64,000 nucleotides of DNA. Source: an uncultured Aquimarina sp. (GTDB lineage: Bacteria > Bacteroidota > Bacteroidia > Flavobacteriales > Flavobacteriaceae). The stretch covers positions 62,001 to 126,000 of the forward strand of contig CANLOW010000004.1 of NCBI GenBank assembly GCA_947493035.1, read 5' to 3'. Positions 1 through 8,714 of the stretch are shown in pieces; the first letter of the stretch is position 1; each line of letters starts with the position of its first letter. The translations under genes and the position numbers were made by a program. The notes below the pieces were generated by a model. It worked only from the letters and a program-made list of their open reading frames with translations, did not search any database and was not told the origin of the DNA.

Positions 1-221
1 TTTTCGATTGGATATTTTTTAAAAGTGACCCTATTACTGGTGACACTTGGACAAGAATTCCATTTCAAGGGGTATCAATTAATAACCCTTTAGAGAAATA
101 CGAAAATTATAGTGTAGAACATGTATGGACATTAGACCAAATGTTTTGGTATATCGGTCTACCAACATTATTGATTGTTTGGGGTATTCACTATTTCAAA
201 TTAAAAGAATATGAAATATGA
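1..221 (+). CDS. C-terminal fragment of a membrane protein, probably ABC-type permease
   Basis: Open from the left edge in the frame that ends with TGA at 219-221. The visible ~72 residues contain a short periplasmic-like stretch and one hydrophobic segment (residues near MFWYIGLPTLLIVW), then a short charged tail, as in the last helix of ABC-2 type permeases. Its stop overlaps the start of the following GntR gene (ATGA), so the two are translationally coupled. YtrA-type GntR regulators are commonly found beside the ABC transporter they control, which supports a permease, but the family itself cannot be read from this fragment. Confidence 0.6.
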   Translation, partial: FDWIFFKSDPITGDTWTRIPFQGVSINNPLEKYENYSVEHVWTLDQMFWYIGLPTLLIVWGIHYFKLKEYEI

Positions 222-604
222 GTGGAGGATTTAAAAAACAACAAGCGATCTATGAGCAAATTGCAGATTCATTATGCGACCTCATTTTAAAAGGAGAGCT
301 TGCTGAAGAAGAAAAAATAGCTAGTATTCGAGAATCGGCCATTACTATGGAGGTAAATCCGAATACGGTGCAACGTGCTTACGAATGGTTACAACAACAA
401 GAGATCATATACACGAAACGTGGTCGAGGTTATTTTGTGTCCGAGGGAGCTTCTAAAAAAGTAATGGAGGCCAAAAAACAACAATTTTTAAAAGAAACAT
501 TACCTGAATTCTTCAAATCGATGCAACTTTTAGACATCAATGCGGATGAATTAATGATTTTATATCAAGAATTTATAAAAGAAAACACCAATGAAAACAT
601 ATAA
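218..604 (+). CDS. GntR family transcriptional regulator, YtrA type
   Basis: 128 residues. The N-terminal ~75 residues form a winged helix of the GntR family: 'IYEQIADSLCDLILKGEL' leads into a recognition-helix region 'EVNPNTVQRAYEWLQQQ' and the wing 'RGRGYFVS'. The C-terminal part is only ~50 residues and helical, too short for a ligand-binding FadR/HutC domain, which is typical of the YtrA subfamily. These usually repress ABC transporters in their own operon. The start overlaps the stop of the upstream permease-like gene by four bases and its end overlaps the next gene by 14 bases, so all three probably share one mRNA. The effector is unknown. Confidence 0.88.
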   Translation: MSGGFKKQQAIYEQIADSLCDLILKGELAEEEKIASIRESAITMEVNPNTVQRAYEWLQQQEIIYTKRGRGYFVSEGASKKVMEAKKQQFLKETLPEFFKSMQLLDINADELMILYQEFIKENTNENI

Positions 605-1289
605 AATATTGACTTTCATTTTAATTAGTTTCCTGTTAGGAGCAGTTATTTTCGAAAAAATAGCTTTAAAAGATGAAGTGGAAAAAATAGATCGAACAGA
701 TCGCTTCGGTGCATATTATAACAAGCAAGAATTACCTCCTTTTCGACATGTTGTATTAGAAGGGAACAACGTAGGGATCACAAAATTTGTTCAAGGAATG
801 GGAACAAGGTCGATACGTTATGGTAATTTAATGAAAAAGAAGATGAAAGCTCATGTGAACAATGATACGCTGTATATCAAGTATGACGGGTCACTTCAAA
901 AAAATGATTTTTCGGCTTTATGGGGTAAGAACACAACAAGCTTAAGAAATGTCCTGATACACTATGACACCATTACTTCAATAAAAACGACTAAAAGTCA
1001 TAGCTATATTTTAGCCAACAAACTCCCAAAATTAGATGTTAACATACAACAAAAAAGTTGGTTCTGTTTACACGGAAATCAAGTGAATCAATTGTCTATC
1101 GATACTGAAAATAGTTTAACGACTTTTTACCATGGACCATCAACTCATACAGACAGCTTAAGCATCAAAGCTTATAATAATTCAGAAGTATCACTTAGAA
1201 ATATCTTTGCAAAAACAGATCATTTTGAAATTTCGGATGACACCAAACTGGACCGTAATGGCTATAATGAATCTCATATACCTGAATAA
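591..1289 (+). CDS. hypothetical exported protein, GIN/DUF2807-like beta-helix
   Basis: 232 residues with one N-terminal hydrophobic helix (residues ~6-24, signal anchor). The rest has short alternating hydrophobic strands with many Asn/Ser/Thr ('LDVNIQQKSWFCLHGNQVNQLSIDTENSLTTFYHG'-type pattern), resembling the putative auto-transporter adhesin head (GIN) domain that is common in Bacteroidota. It overlaps the GntR gene by 14 bases, so it is in the same operon as the regulator and the ABC permease. Function unknown. The family assignment is by general sequence appearance only. Confidence 0.6.
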   Translation: MKTYKILTFILISFLLGAVIFEKIALKDEVEKIDRTDRFGAYYNKQELPPFRHVVLEGNNVGITKFVQGMGTRSIRYGNLMKKKMKAHVNNDTLYIKYDGSLQKNDFSALWGKNTTSLRNVLIHYDTITSIKTTKSHSYILANKLPKLDVNIQQKSWFCLHGNQVNQLSIDTENSLTTFYHGPSTHTDSLSIKAYNNSEVSLRNIFAKTDHFEISDDTKLDRNGYNESHIPE

Positions 1290-1468
1290 CAACATATAAT
1301 ATTTAGTAATAAGTATTAAGATATATAATTGCCTTTCGCTATGCGATAAGTGCCAGGATTCTGATTGCCTAAACTCAAGGTAAAGTATATAATTGAATAC
1401 GCTTTTAAAACAAAAAATATAAATCTCTGGACTCAGTACTTAATACTGTGTACTAAAAACATAAAATC

Positions 1469-2344
1469 ATGAAAAAATTAATCATTTCGTTATTAGCAAC
1501 CTTAAGCTTAGGAGCTTCAACCTACGCACAAGAAAACACTTCTAAAGGACATGTTTGGAAAGTAAGCAAAAATGGGAAAACGAATTACCTTGGAGGTAGT
1601 GTCCATGCACTTAGAAAATCAGACTCCCCTTTACCATTAGCATATGATATGGCTTTAAAGAATGCTGACAAAATCATTTTTGAAACCGATATAGATGTCT
1701 TTAAAGATCCCGAAATTGCTCAAAAAATGATGTTAGAAGGAAGAATCCCTGATGGAAAAACGTTGAAAGACTACATATCCGAAGATAGCTATCAATTGGT
1801 TGACAAAGTTTGTAAAGCAAATGCTATTCCTACAGAACAAATAATAATGATGAAACCTATGCTAGGAAGTATGATGATTAGCATGAATAAATTGATGAAG
1901 TTAGGCTATGATATGACCAGCGGAGTAGACATTATCTTAGGACAACAAGCAAAAAAATTAGGTAAATCAATCGGACAGCTTGAAACGCCTGAACAACAAT
2001 TAAGCTTTATGCTATTCTTTGAAACAGATCATGTTGATGAACTTGTCCAAAAACAATATAAAGACTTTGATAAGTTAGAAGATTATATGAATAGAATCGT
2101 TACTGCTTTTAAATCTGGCAACAGCGAACAAATGAATACCCTATTTAATTTTTGGAAAAATGACTACCCAAAATTATACGATATACTATTAACACAACGT
2201 AATCGAAATTGGATGAAAAAGATTCCAACTATATATGAAGAAGGTAACGCTTCCTTTATTGTTGTTGGTGCAGCACATCTTTATGGAGAAGTCGGTCTAA
2301 TTAATCAACTAAAGAAACAAGGATACCAATTAGAACAACTTTAA
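1469..2344 (+). CDS. TraB/GumN family protein, exported
   Basis: 291 residues. A signal peptide (MKKLIISLLATLSLGASTYAQ) is followed by the TraB/GumN pattern: 'LGGSVHALRKSDSPLP' near residues 42-57, the central 'KPMLGSMM' and 'GVDIILGQQAKKLGK' segments, and a C-terminal 'FIVVGAAHLYGEVGLINQLKKQGY'. GumN/TraB domains are related to Tiki/EreA-type metal-dependent hydrolases; the His in GSVH, the conserved Glu in 'IIFETDID' and the C-terminal GAAHL are consistent with this fold. The substrate of bacterial members is unknown. It stands alone between a 179 bp gap upstream and the NatA-type operon downstream. Confidence 0.85.
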   Translation: MKKLIISLLATLSLGASTYAQENTSKGHVWKVSKNGKTNYLGGSVHALRKSDSPLPLAYDMALKNADKIIFETDIDVFKDPEIAQKMMLEGRIPDGKTLKDYISEDSYQLVDKVCKANAIPTEQIIMMKPMLGSMMISMNKLMKLGYDMTSGVDIILGQQAKKLGKSIGQLETPEQQLSFMLFFETDHVDELVQKQYKDFDKLEDYMNRIVTAFKSGNSEQMNTLFNFWKNDYPKLYDILLTQRNRNWMKKIPTIYEEGNASFIVVGAAHLYGEVGLINQLKKQGYQLEQL

Positions 2345-2384
2345 ATCTCTATCAAAAATCATATTAATTTAAAATTTAACACTC

Positions 2385-2558
2385 ATGAAATATTCAATCT
2401 TAAACATAAAAGCTCGAGGATGGTCTACTAAACAATTTGCAGAACACGTAGAAAATATTGTAAACGAAAAAGCACAAGAAGGTTTCGAAATAATTAATGT
2501 TTCCTTTGGAAATGACTTTGGAGATTTCCCATCAGCTTTTGTTACTGTTAGAAAATAA
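2385..2558 (+). CDS. small DUF4177-like protein
   Basis: 57 residues, ATG at 2385, stop TAA at 2556-2558. The helix-strand pattern 'VENIVNEKAQEGFEIINVSF...FPSAFVTVRK' fits DUF4177, small proteins in which a helix ending in 'A.EGWE.v.V' precedes a strand ending in R/K. It ends five bases before the ATG of the ABC ATPase, so it is likely the first gene of that operon. An out-of-frame reading of its 3' end yields an extended N-terminus for the ATPase, but that is less likely than a separate small gene. No function can be given. Confidence 0.6.
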   Translation: MKYSILNIKARGWSTKQFAEHVENIVNEKAQEGFEIINVSFGNDFGDFPSAFVTVRK

Positions 2559-2562
2559 CACC

Positions 2563-3324
2563 ATGATAGAAATAGAAAATTTAACTAAAACATTCCGTAT
2601 TCCTAAAAAGAAACGAGGAGCTAAAGAATCTTCGGTTATCAATGCAGTAAACAAAGTTTCTTTTCACTGCGAACCTGGTCGTATCTTTTCATTATTAGGG
2701 CCTAATGGAGCAGGAAAAACAACTACACTTAGAATGATTGCAGGTATTGTTAAACCAACTTCTGGCAAGGCAACTGTTTCTAATTTAGATGTTAGCACCA
2801 ATCATTTTGAAGTTCAAAAGAAGATCGGATATCTAACAGGTTCTACTGGTTTATACGAACGTTTGAACTCTATTGAAACTATGCAGTTCTTTGGAAAAAT
2901 CTATGACATACAATCTAATCAAATAGAGCAGCGCATGGATTATTTATTTGACACACTAGGCATTCATGAATTCAAGAAAAAACTAATAGGTCAATTAAGT
3001 ACTGGGATGAAACAAAAAGTATCTATTGCAAGGACTTTATTACATGATCCTGATGTACTCATCTTTGATGAACCCACTTCTGGTTTAGACGTAATAACAG
3101 CTGCTAGTATTATTGATTTGATTCGAAGTGCTAAAGAAAATAATAAGACCGTTATTTTCTCTTCACATACCATGAGTGAAGTCGATTTATTATGTGATGA
3201 CTTGGCCATCATAAATAAAGGGAAGATTATATACAACGGGGCTTATACTGACTTCAAACAAGAAATGAAAGCAGACAGTTTAACTCAAGAATTTATTAAC
3301 CGTGTAAAAGAAGCATCGTTATGA
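2563..3324 (+). CDS. ABC transporter ATP-binding protein, NatA-like
   Basis: 253 residues from ATG 2563. The in-frame extension to 2497 was rejected because it runs through the small upstream gene and adds no family sequence. Walker A GPNGAGKT (46-53), signature LSTGMKQ (145-151), Walker B VLIFDEP (165-171) and the switch His (202) are intact, so it should hydrolyse ATP. Closest in type to NatA, the ATPase of Na+ (or drug) exporters with an ABC-2 permease. It overlaps the permease gene by four bases (ATGA), a coupled two-gene exporter. The transported substrate cannot be deduced from the sequence. Confidence 0.92.
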   Translation: MIEIENLTKTFRIPKKKRGAKESSVINAVNKVSFHCEPGRIFSLLGPNGAGKTTTLRMIAGIVKPTSGKATVSNLDVSTNHFEVQKKIGYLTGSTGLYERLNSIETMQFFGKIYDIQSNQIEQRMDYLFDTLGIHEFKKKLIGQLSTGMKQKVSIARTLLHDPDVLIFDEPTSGLDVITAASIIDLIRSAKENNKTVIFSSHTMSEVDLLCDDLAIINKGKIIYNGAYTDFKQEMKADSLTQEFINRVKEASL

Positions 3325-4496
3325 ACATCATATTCACCATCGTCAAAAAAGAGCTTACCGAGTTATTCCGAGAACGTAAAACTATTATTAACTCTTTTTT
3401 ACTTCCCACACTTATTGCACCAATACTTATCATCGTAATGATTAAAGTAGGGCAATTCATGGAACAGAAACAACAAGAACAGCAAATATCAATTGGCTTG
3501 GTTAATGCTCCTAAAGATTTTATATCTATTACAGAAAAAGGGACCAATACTTTTATTCCATTAAAAGAACCTCAAGACTTTAGTATACTTATAGAAGAAG
3601 GCACTATACAGGCCGCAGTGGTGTTTCCAAAGCAATGGAATGAACATTTAGCAAATCTCAAAATCAATGAAATTAGCATTCACAGAAACAGCGCCAATTA
3701 TTTAGTTAACAATAGATTAGAAGAATTAATACAAAAATATGAACAAAAACTATCTAACGAGCGTTTAAAACAATTAGGAATTTCTTTAGAAAAAATTACT
3801 CCTTTTACAACGCATTATATCGAAACAGGAGAACAACGAGAAATTTTCGGAAAACAGTTCGGTGGTTTCATTCCCTATATATTCATTCTAAGCATGTGGG
3901 GTGGTTGTCTACTAGCTGCTGTGGACTTAGTTACTGGTGAAAAAGAACGAAAAACCATTGAAACAACACTATTATTACCTATATCAAAATTTAAAATATT
4001 AATGGGTAAAACTATCGTTGCGGCATTATTAGGTTTTTTCCCTGCAGTATTAAGTTTATTAGGATTACTATTGAGTATTCAATTTATTCCTGATATTCCT
4101 ATTTTTCTAAAAGATGCTATTGGTAGTATTCTGAATTTCAAATCGATTTCATTAACCTTTCTGTTACTCATTCCTTTTTCTATTTTCTTAGCAGGAAGTA
4201 TTATTTCTTTAATTACATCGGCTACTTCTTTTAAAGAAGCGCAAAGTAAAGCTGCGCCTATTATTATGCTTATTATCATTCCATTGGCATTGGCTATGAC
4301 TCCTGATTTCATATTAACGTGGTCTACCGCTTTAATTCCCATTTTAAATATTGGGCTTAGTATTAAAGAAATCATGGCTGGTACGATACACATGGGGATG
4401 TATAGTGTTATTCTAATTTCATTGATTAGTCTTGCCGCTGCTGCAATCTACCTAAGTCATAAAAAGTTTTCTGATGAAAAAGCCATTTTAATGTAA
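3321..4496 (+). CDS. ABC-2 type permease, NatB-like
   Basis: 391 residues with the ABC-2 layout: one N-terminal helix (about 20-42), a ~130-residue extracytoplasmic domain, then five or six helices from about residue 180 to the end. 'GGFIPYIFILSMWGGCLLAAVDLVTGEKERKTIETTLLLPIS' carries the conserved 'GEKER.T.E.LL..P' motif of NatB/CcmB-like exporters. Partner of the adjacent ATPase. NatAB exports sodium in Bacillus, but in Bacteroidota homologues the substrate is mostly inferred. No accessory membrane-fusion protein lies next to it. Confidence 0.9.
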   Translation: MNIIFTIVKKELTELFRERKTIINSFLLPTLIAPILIIVMIKVGQFMEQKQQEQQISIGLVNAPKDFISITEKGTNTFIPLKEPQDFSILIEEGTIQAAVVFPKQWNEHLANLKINEISIHRNSANYLVNNRLEELIQKYEQKLSNERLKQLGISLEKITPFTTHYIETGEQREIFGKQFGGFIPYIFILSMWGGCLLAAVDLVTGEKERKTIETTLLLPISKFKILMGKTIVAALLGFFPAVLSLLGLLLSIQFIPDIPIFLKDAIGSILNFKSISLTFLLLIPFSIFLAGSIISLITSATSFKEAQSKAAPIIMLIIIPLALAMTPDFILTWSTALIPILNIGLSIKEIMAGTIHMGMYSVILISLISLAAAAIYLSHKKFSDEKAILM

Positions 4497-4562
4497 AAAT
4501 TTTGGACACGAAGTACAAACAATAACATCAACTCTTAACTTAAAGACAATATATATATCACA

Positions 4563-6548
4563 ATGAAAAAAAGTATTTTAACTCTGCTTATTACAGCAAC
4601 TGCTCAGGGGCTTTGGGCACAAGAAGCCCCAAAAGAACTACCTGGGAAAACAGAATTGGTTTCATCAACAGCAACATTGCTTGATCTAGCTAAAGAAGAA
4701 ACTGGGTCATACGATTATACTGTTGAAGATTTCTTTAAAAAACCAAAGCAACAAAGCTTTATCTTATCTCCCGACGGCACTTATATGTCATACCGTGAGC
4801 GTGATAATAATGGAAAAAACCATGTATACGTAAAGCATACAGAAACTGGAAAAATTATCCAAGCCATTAAAGAAACGGAAAGCCTTATCGCTGGTTATTT
4901 TTGGATTAACGAAAATCGCCTAGCATACTTTAAGGATAACCATGGAAATGAAAATTATCATGTATTTTCCGTTGACCTCGATGGCAGCAATGATATTGAG
5001 CTGACTCCATACCCTGGAGTTCGTGCTATGATCTTAAATGATCTTAAAGATCAAAAAGACTTTGCTATAGTACTGATGAATAAAGCAAACCCTTCGATTT
5101 TTGAACCTTACAAATTGAATGTTAATACAGGGGAAATAGAGTTAATCTACGAAAACAAAGACTTTAAAAATCCAATTGTTTCTTTCAACTTTGATAAAGA
5201 TGGTGTGCTAAGGGCATACACTAAACAAGAAGGAACAGATACTCAATTATTTTACAGAACATCTACCAATAATCCTTTTGAAAAAGTAATTCAATTAAAT
5301 TGGAAAAAGAATTTTGAGTTAATTGACTTTGACTATTCTGGTAAATATCCTCATGCTGCTTATTTTATTTCTACTTTAGAATCGAATACAAATGCTGTAG
5401 TACTTTATGATTTAGTAGAGAAAAAAGTAATTAAACAATTATACAATCACCCAACTTTTGACATCACTTACATTTCTAGATCTAGAAAAAGAAACTACGA
5501 AATTGACTATTATAACTATGCTGATGACAAAATAAGAAAGGTTCCTATTAGTGAGACTTACAAAAAATTTCATGAACGTGTTATTTCTGCCTTTCCTAAT
5601 TATGAGTACAATGTGGCTAGTATAACCGATAATGAAGATAGGCTTTTAATACACCTCAACAGTGATAAGCAGTATGGAAAGTATTATATGTATGATGTTA
5701 CTACTGACACCTTCAATGAGTTAATTGACCTTAATCCAGAACTTAAGGAAAAGGATATGGCCGAAATGCGCCCTATTAAATTCAAAAGTCGAGATGGATT
5801 AGATTTATATGGGTATATCACTGTTCCTAAAAATATAAAAGGAAAAAAAGTTCCCTTAATTGTGAATCCGCATGGAGGGCCTTACGGACCAAGAGATCAT
5901 TGGGGTTTCAATCCTGAGACACAATTGTTTGCTAGTCGCGGTTATGCTACATTACAAGTTAACTTTAGAGGTTCTGGTGGATATGGTAAAGAATTCTGGA
6001 GCGCTGGTTTCAAACAAATCGGTCGCAAAATGCTTGATGACTTAGAAGATGGTGTTGCTTATGCTAAAACACTTGGTTTTGTCGATGAAAAAAGAGTTGC
6101 TATATACGGTGCCAGTTATGGTGGTTGGGCAACGCTTGGCGGTCTTGTAAAAACTCCCGATCTGTACACTTGTGGTGTTGATTATGTGGGGGTATCTAAT
6201 GCATTTACCATTCTGGCTTCTATCCCTGCTTACTGGAAACCTTATTTAGACATGATGAAAGAGCAAATTTATGATGATTCGATTCCCGAAGAAAAGGAAA
6301 TTATGACTCAAATTTCTCCTGCTCTAAATGCAGATAAAATCAAGAAACCTGTTTTTGTCGTACAAGGAGCTAATGACCCTAGAGTAAATATCAATGAAGC
6401 AGATCAAATTGTTGAAAATCTACGCCAACGTGGTTTTGATGTTCCTTATATGGTAAAGTATAATGAAGGTCATGGCTTTAGACATGAAGAAAACCAAATT
6501 GAGTTTTATAAAACAATGATGGGGTTTTGGGCGAAACACTTAAAATAA
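4563..6548 (+). CDS. S9 family prolyl oligopeptidase-like serine peptidase
   Basis: 661 residues with a signal peptide (MKKSILTLLITATAQGLWAQ). Residues ~55-390 form a WD-like beta-propeller ('SPDGTYMSYRERDNNG', 'VDLDGSND'), and residues ~400-661 an alpha/beta-hydrolase domain. The catalytic triad reads as Ser518 in GASYGG, Asp605 in GANDPRVN and His637 in EGHGFRHE. The S9C (acylaminoacyl-peptidase/DPP-like) branch is the best fit. Probably periplasmic, trimming short peptides. It sits 66 bp after the NatB-like gene, and a strong hairpin follows its stop codon, so the ABC operon may include it as the last gene. Confidence 0.93.
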   Translation: MKKSILTLLITATAQGLWAQEAPKELPGKTELVSSTATLLDLAKEETGSYDYTVEDFFKKPKQQSFILSPDGTYMSYRERDNNGKNHVYVKHTETGKIIQAIKETESLIAGYFWINENRLAYFKDNHGNENYHVFSVDLDGSNDIELTPYPGVRAMILNDLKDQKDFAIVLMNKANPSIFEPYKLNVNTGEIELIYENKDFKNPIVSFNFDKDGVLRAYTKQEGTDTQLFYRTSTNNPFEKVIQLNWKKNFELIDFDYSGKYPHAAYFISTLESNTNAVVLYDLVEKKVIKQLYNHPTFDITYISRSRKRNYEIDYYNYADDKIRKVPISETYKKFHERVISAFPNYEYNVASITDNEDRLLIHLNSDKQYGKYYMYDVTTDTFNELIDLNPELKEKDMAEMRPIKFKSRDGLDLYGYITVPKNIKGKKVPLIVNPHGGPYGPRDHWGFNPETQLFASRGYATLQVNFRGSGGYGKEFWSAGFKQIGRKMLDDLEDGVAYAKTLGFVDEKRVAIYGASYGGWATLGGLVKTPDLYTCGVDYVGVSNAFTILASIPAYWKPYLDMMKEQIYDDSIPEEKEIMTQISPALNADKIKKPVFVVQGANDPRVNINEADQIVENLRQRGFDVPYMVKYNEGHGFRHEENQIEFYKTMMGFWAKHLK

Positions 6549-6560
6549 TCTAAAAACAAT

Positions 6561-6592
6561 CATTTCTCCACTTTTTGGAAAGTGGAGAAATG
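6561..6592 (+). terminator. perfect hairpin after the S9 peptidase gene
   Basis: A 14 bp perfect stem (CATTTCTCCACTTT / AAAGTGGAGAAATG) with a four-base loop, 13 bp after the peptidase stop. No long T-run follows, so it may be a 3' end stabiliser rather than a classical terminator. It also contains a GTG that would extend the next gene, which I reject as its start. Confidence 0.6.
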
Positions 6593-6605
6593 TATTAAAA
6601 GCAAC

Positions 6606-7709
6606 ATGAGAAAATATTTAACTGCTTTCCTCGGATTTATGATTTCAATTTGTTCTAGAGGACAAGTCAAAATAGCTAAAAACGAAATTCAACATTCGAA
6701 AGCAAAAATCACACAAGAACAATCTGAATTGATTTTTAGTAATATAAAATCATTTCCAAATAATACCGAACTATCTATTGCATTTATTGAAAATGGTAAC
6801 GTCAATTTTATTGGAGTAAAAAGATCAAATGATGCTTTCGAGATTCATAAAAATCATTATAGTATCTTTGAGATTGGTTCGTTAAGTAAAGTATTTACGG
6901 CTACCTTATTATCGAATTTTGTGGTTAATGATAAAATAGGCTTAGAAGACAATATTCAAGATTATCTTGACTTTAAGATTAAAGTTGATAATCCAATCAC
7001 CTTTAAAGAACTTGCGAATCACACCTCGGGACTTCCTAGGTTACCTACTAACCTAAATCTTTTATTAGTTGACCCTAATAATCCTTACAAGGATTATGAT
7101 GAAGAAAAGTTAACAGAGTATCTTACTAAAAAAGCTACATTAAATAAAAAGGCAAAAACGAAATATGAGTATTCAAACCTTGGCGCTGGTCTTTTAGGTT
7201 TTGGGTTATCCAAAATAGCTCATCAGACATACGAGGAGTTATTACAAGAAAACATTTTCGAAAAATATGGAATGTTAAACTCCACTTGTAATCCAATGAA
7301 TATTGAGTGTGTAAAAGGGCGAAAACCTAATGGAGAAATAGCTTCAAATTGGGACTTCAATGTTTTAGCTGGTGCTGGTGCTATCTTGTCAACAGTTGAT
7401 GATTTATCAAAGTTTGCCTTAGCTCAATTCAATAAAAAGAATGAAGAATTGACACTTACTCAAAAGCCAACATTCAAAGTAAATGAAAATATAAGTATTG
7501 GACTAGGGTGGCATATTTTAAAAAGAAAAAATGATAAAGAACTCATTTGGCATAACGGAGGAACAGGGGGTTACACCTCCTCTATGGCATTAGATCTCAA
7601 TAAAAATATTGGAATAATTATTTCATCTAACGTTTCTGCTTTCAATCCAAAAATGGGAAATATTGACAAACTCTGCTTTGGACTTATTGACATGTTGAAT
7701 GAAAAATAA
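6606..7709 (+). CDS. serine hydrolase, class C beta-lactamase-like
   Basis: 367 residues from ATG 6606. A GTG 24 bases upstream lies inside a hairpin and would put charged residues before the signal peptide, so the ATG is preferred. The signal peptide ends near residue 20. The penicillin-binding fold motifs are present: SLSK (Ser92-Lys95), YSN (Tyr189-Asn191) and HNGG (His316-). These are the class C beta-lactamase/DD-peptidase/esterase motifs; the third motif is H-N-G rather than K-T-G, as is usual in the AmpC-like esterase branch. Likely periplasmic. Substrate open (D-amino peptides, esters or beta-lactams). Confidence 0.88.
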   Translation: MRKYLTAFLGFMISICSRGQVKIAKNEIQHSKAKITQEQSELIFSNIKSFPNNTELSIAFIENGNVNFIGVKRSNDAFEIHKNHYSIFEIGSLSKVFTATLLSNFVVNDKIGLEDNIQDYLDFKIKVDNPITFKELANHTSGLPRLPTNLNLLLVDPNNPYKDYDEEKLTEYLTKKATLNKKAKTKYEYSNLGAGLLGFGLSKIAHQTYEELLQENIFEKYGMLNSTCNPMNIECVKGRKPNGEIASNWDFNVLAGAGAILSTVDDLSKFALAQFNKKNEELTLTQKPTFKVNENISIGLGWHILKRKNDKELIWHNGGTGGYTSSMALDLNKNIGIIISSNVSAFNPKMGNIDKLCFGLIDMLNEK

Positions 7710-7722
7710 TTTAAGCTATAGA

Positions 7723-8487
7723 TTAAATCAATTTATTATTAGTAGCACAGAAAATTGCTTCTGAAATATTAGCGACTTCTAGCTTATCAAATAATTTTTT
7801 CCTGTGAAACTTAACGGTATCAGGAGACACAAAAATATGCTTGGCAATATCATTTATGGTATAGCCACGTGTTGAAAATCGAAGAATTTCTTTTTCACGA
7901 TCTGTAAGACTAATTTTTTCTTCTGTTTTCCAGAAATCACCTTCAAGATCAAATTTATAGATAGTATTTCCACCTTTTTTATGAATCTCGATATTACCCG
8001 AGCTTCGCTCGCTAGACAATGAAATGATACAAAGCGCTTTCCATATTTTGCCTTCTTTAGTTAAAAATAATGGGGTTAGCTTTTGATTGATTAAGATGGT
8101 ATTTCCGCCTTCGGCGTTCAATCGAAAATCATAAGAGATCACATGATCTTTACGCTCCTCTGTAGGAATGTTTTCATAGAAATCGAATCCTACAGTATTG
8201 ATTTTTAATAGCAACTCTAAGTCTTCTGCTGGGACATGTTTTGCATAAAAATCATATCCCATTTGTTGTACCTCTTCGGCGGTATTACCACATAAGAACA
8301 ACGGGTTATCCGATACATAATCGAAACCCTGCTTAAAGTAATCGATCACATAAATACTATTATATGTCGCTCTAGAAATAGCAATGATAGGCTCTAAATA
8401 GCTTGTCGCTTGTGAAATTTCGTAATGAGAAATACCCTTTACTGTATTTCTATTATCAAAAAATTCATCCATAGAATTCATAAGCAT
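7723..8487 (-). CDS. LuxR-type transcriptional regulator with PAS-like sensor
   Basis: 254 residues. The C-terminal GerE helix-turn-helix spans about 190-250: 'LTDREKEILRFSTRGYTINDIAKHIFVSPDTVKFHRKKLFDKL', with the conserved TxRE, GxxxxxIA and SxxTVKxHRK positions. The first ~180 residues are a PAS-like sensory region of the kind seen in many Flavobacteriia LuxR regulators. No phospho-receiver Asp is visible, so it probably senses a ligand rather than a histidine kinase. It is divergent from the serine hydrolase at 8715. The intergenic region holds three CTAC-N8-GTAG-like sites that are good candidates for its operators. Confidence 0.88.
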   Translation of the reverse strand: MLMNSMDEFFDNRNTVKGISHYEISQATSYLEPIIAISRATYNSIYVIDYFKQGFDYVSDNPLFLCGNTAEEVQQMGYDFYAKHVPAEDLELLLKINTVGFDFYENIPTEERKDHVISYDFRLNAEGGNTILINQKLTPLFLTKEGKIWKALCIISLSSERSSGNIEIHKKGGNTIYKFDLEGDFWKTEEKISLTDREKEILRFSTRGYTINDIAKHIFVSPDTVKFHRKKLFDKLEVANISEAIFCATNNKLI

Positions 8488-8555
8488 ACGTCAAAATATA
8501 TTTTCTGAAATCGTTTTCTTAAACCAATCTCTAAATAAAAAAAAAAAACCAAATA

Positions 8556-8659
8556 CTACACAAAAGGGTAGTCTAAATTTAAGCAAAACTTAAATCTATT
8601 ACAAATTACACAAAAGGGTAGTTTTAACTAACGACAACTAAGACTACACTTTTAGGTAA
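8556..8659. promoter_or_regulatory. operator-like repeats between LuxR gene and serine hydrolase
   Basis: The 16-mer TACACAAAAGGGTAGT occurs twice, at 8557-8572 and 8607-8622, exactly 50 bp apart (about five helical turns). Both are part of a dyad YTAC-N8-GTAG (8556-8571 and 8606-8621). A third, weaker dyad CTAC-N8-GTAA is at 8644-8659, just upstream of the probable promoter core at 8682. The arrangement suits binding of the adjacent LuxR-type protein as an activator. This is seen directly in sequence; the regulator-site link is inference. Confidence 0.65.
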
Positions 8660-8681
8660 TACAAAAACGGCTACACAGATA

Positions 8682-8689
8682 TACTTTTG
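8682..8689 (+). promoter_or_regulatory. probable -7 promoter element (TAnnTTTG)
   Basis: TACTTTTG matches the Bacteroidota sigma-ABfr -7 consensus TAnnTTTG, 25 bp before the ATG at 8715. There is no good -33 TTG at the usual distance, which fits an activator-dependent promoter, and the third LuxR-type dyad covers the -33 position. Confidence 0.55.
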
Positions 8690-8714
8690 ACGTATCATAA
8701 AGAAACCATCCTCA

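Noticed and set aside
1320..1468. tRNA-like or structured RNA before the TraB-like gene
   Set aside because: No cloverleaf or anticodon arm could be formed; the region appears to be an ordinary leader.
2497..2562. Longer N-terminus of the NatA-like ATPase
   Set aside because: It would overlap the DUF4177-like small gene and lies outside the conserved ABC domain; ATG 2563 starts the usual 'MIEIENLTKTF'.
6582..6605. GTG start for the serine hydrolase at 6606-7709
   Set aside because: It sits in the right arm of a perfect hairpin and would place a charged octapeptide before the signal peptide.
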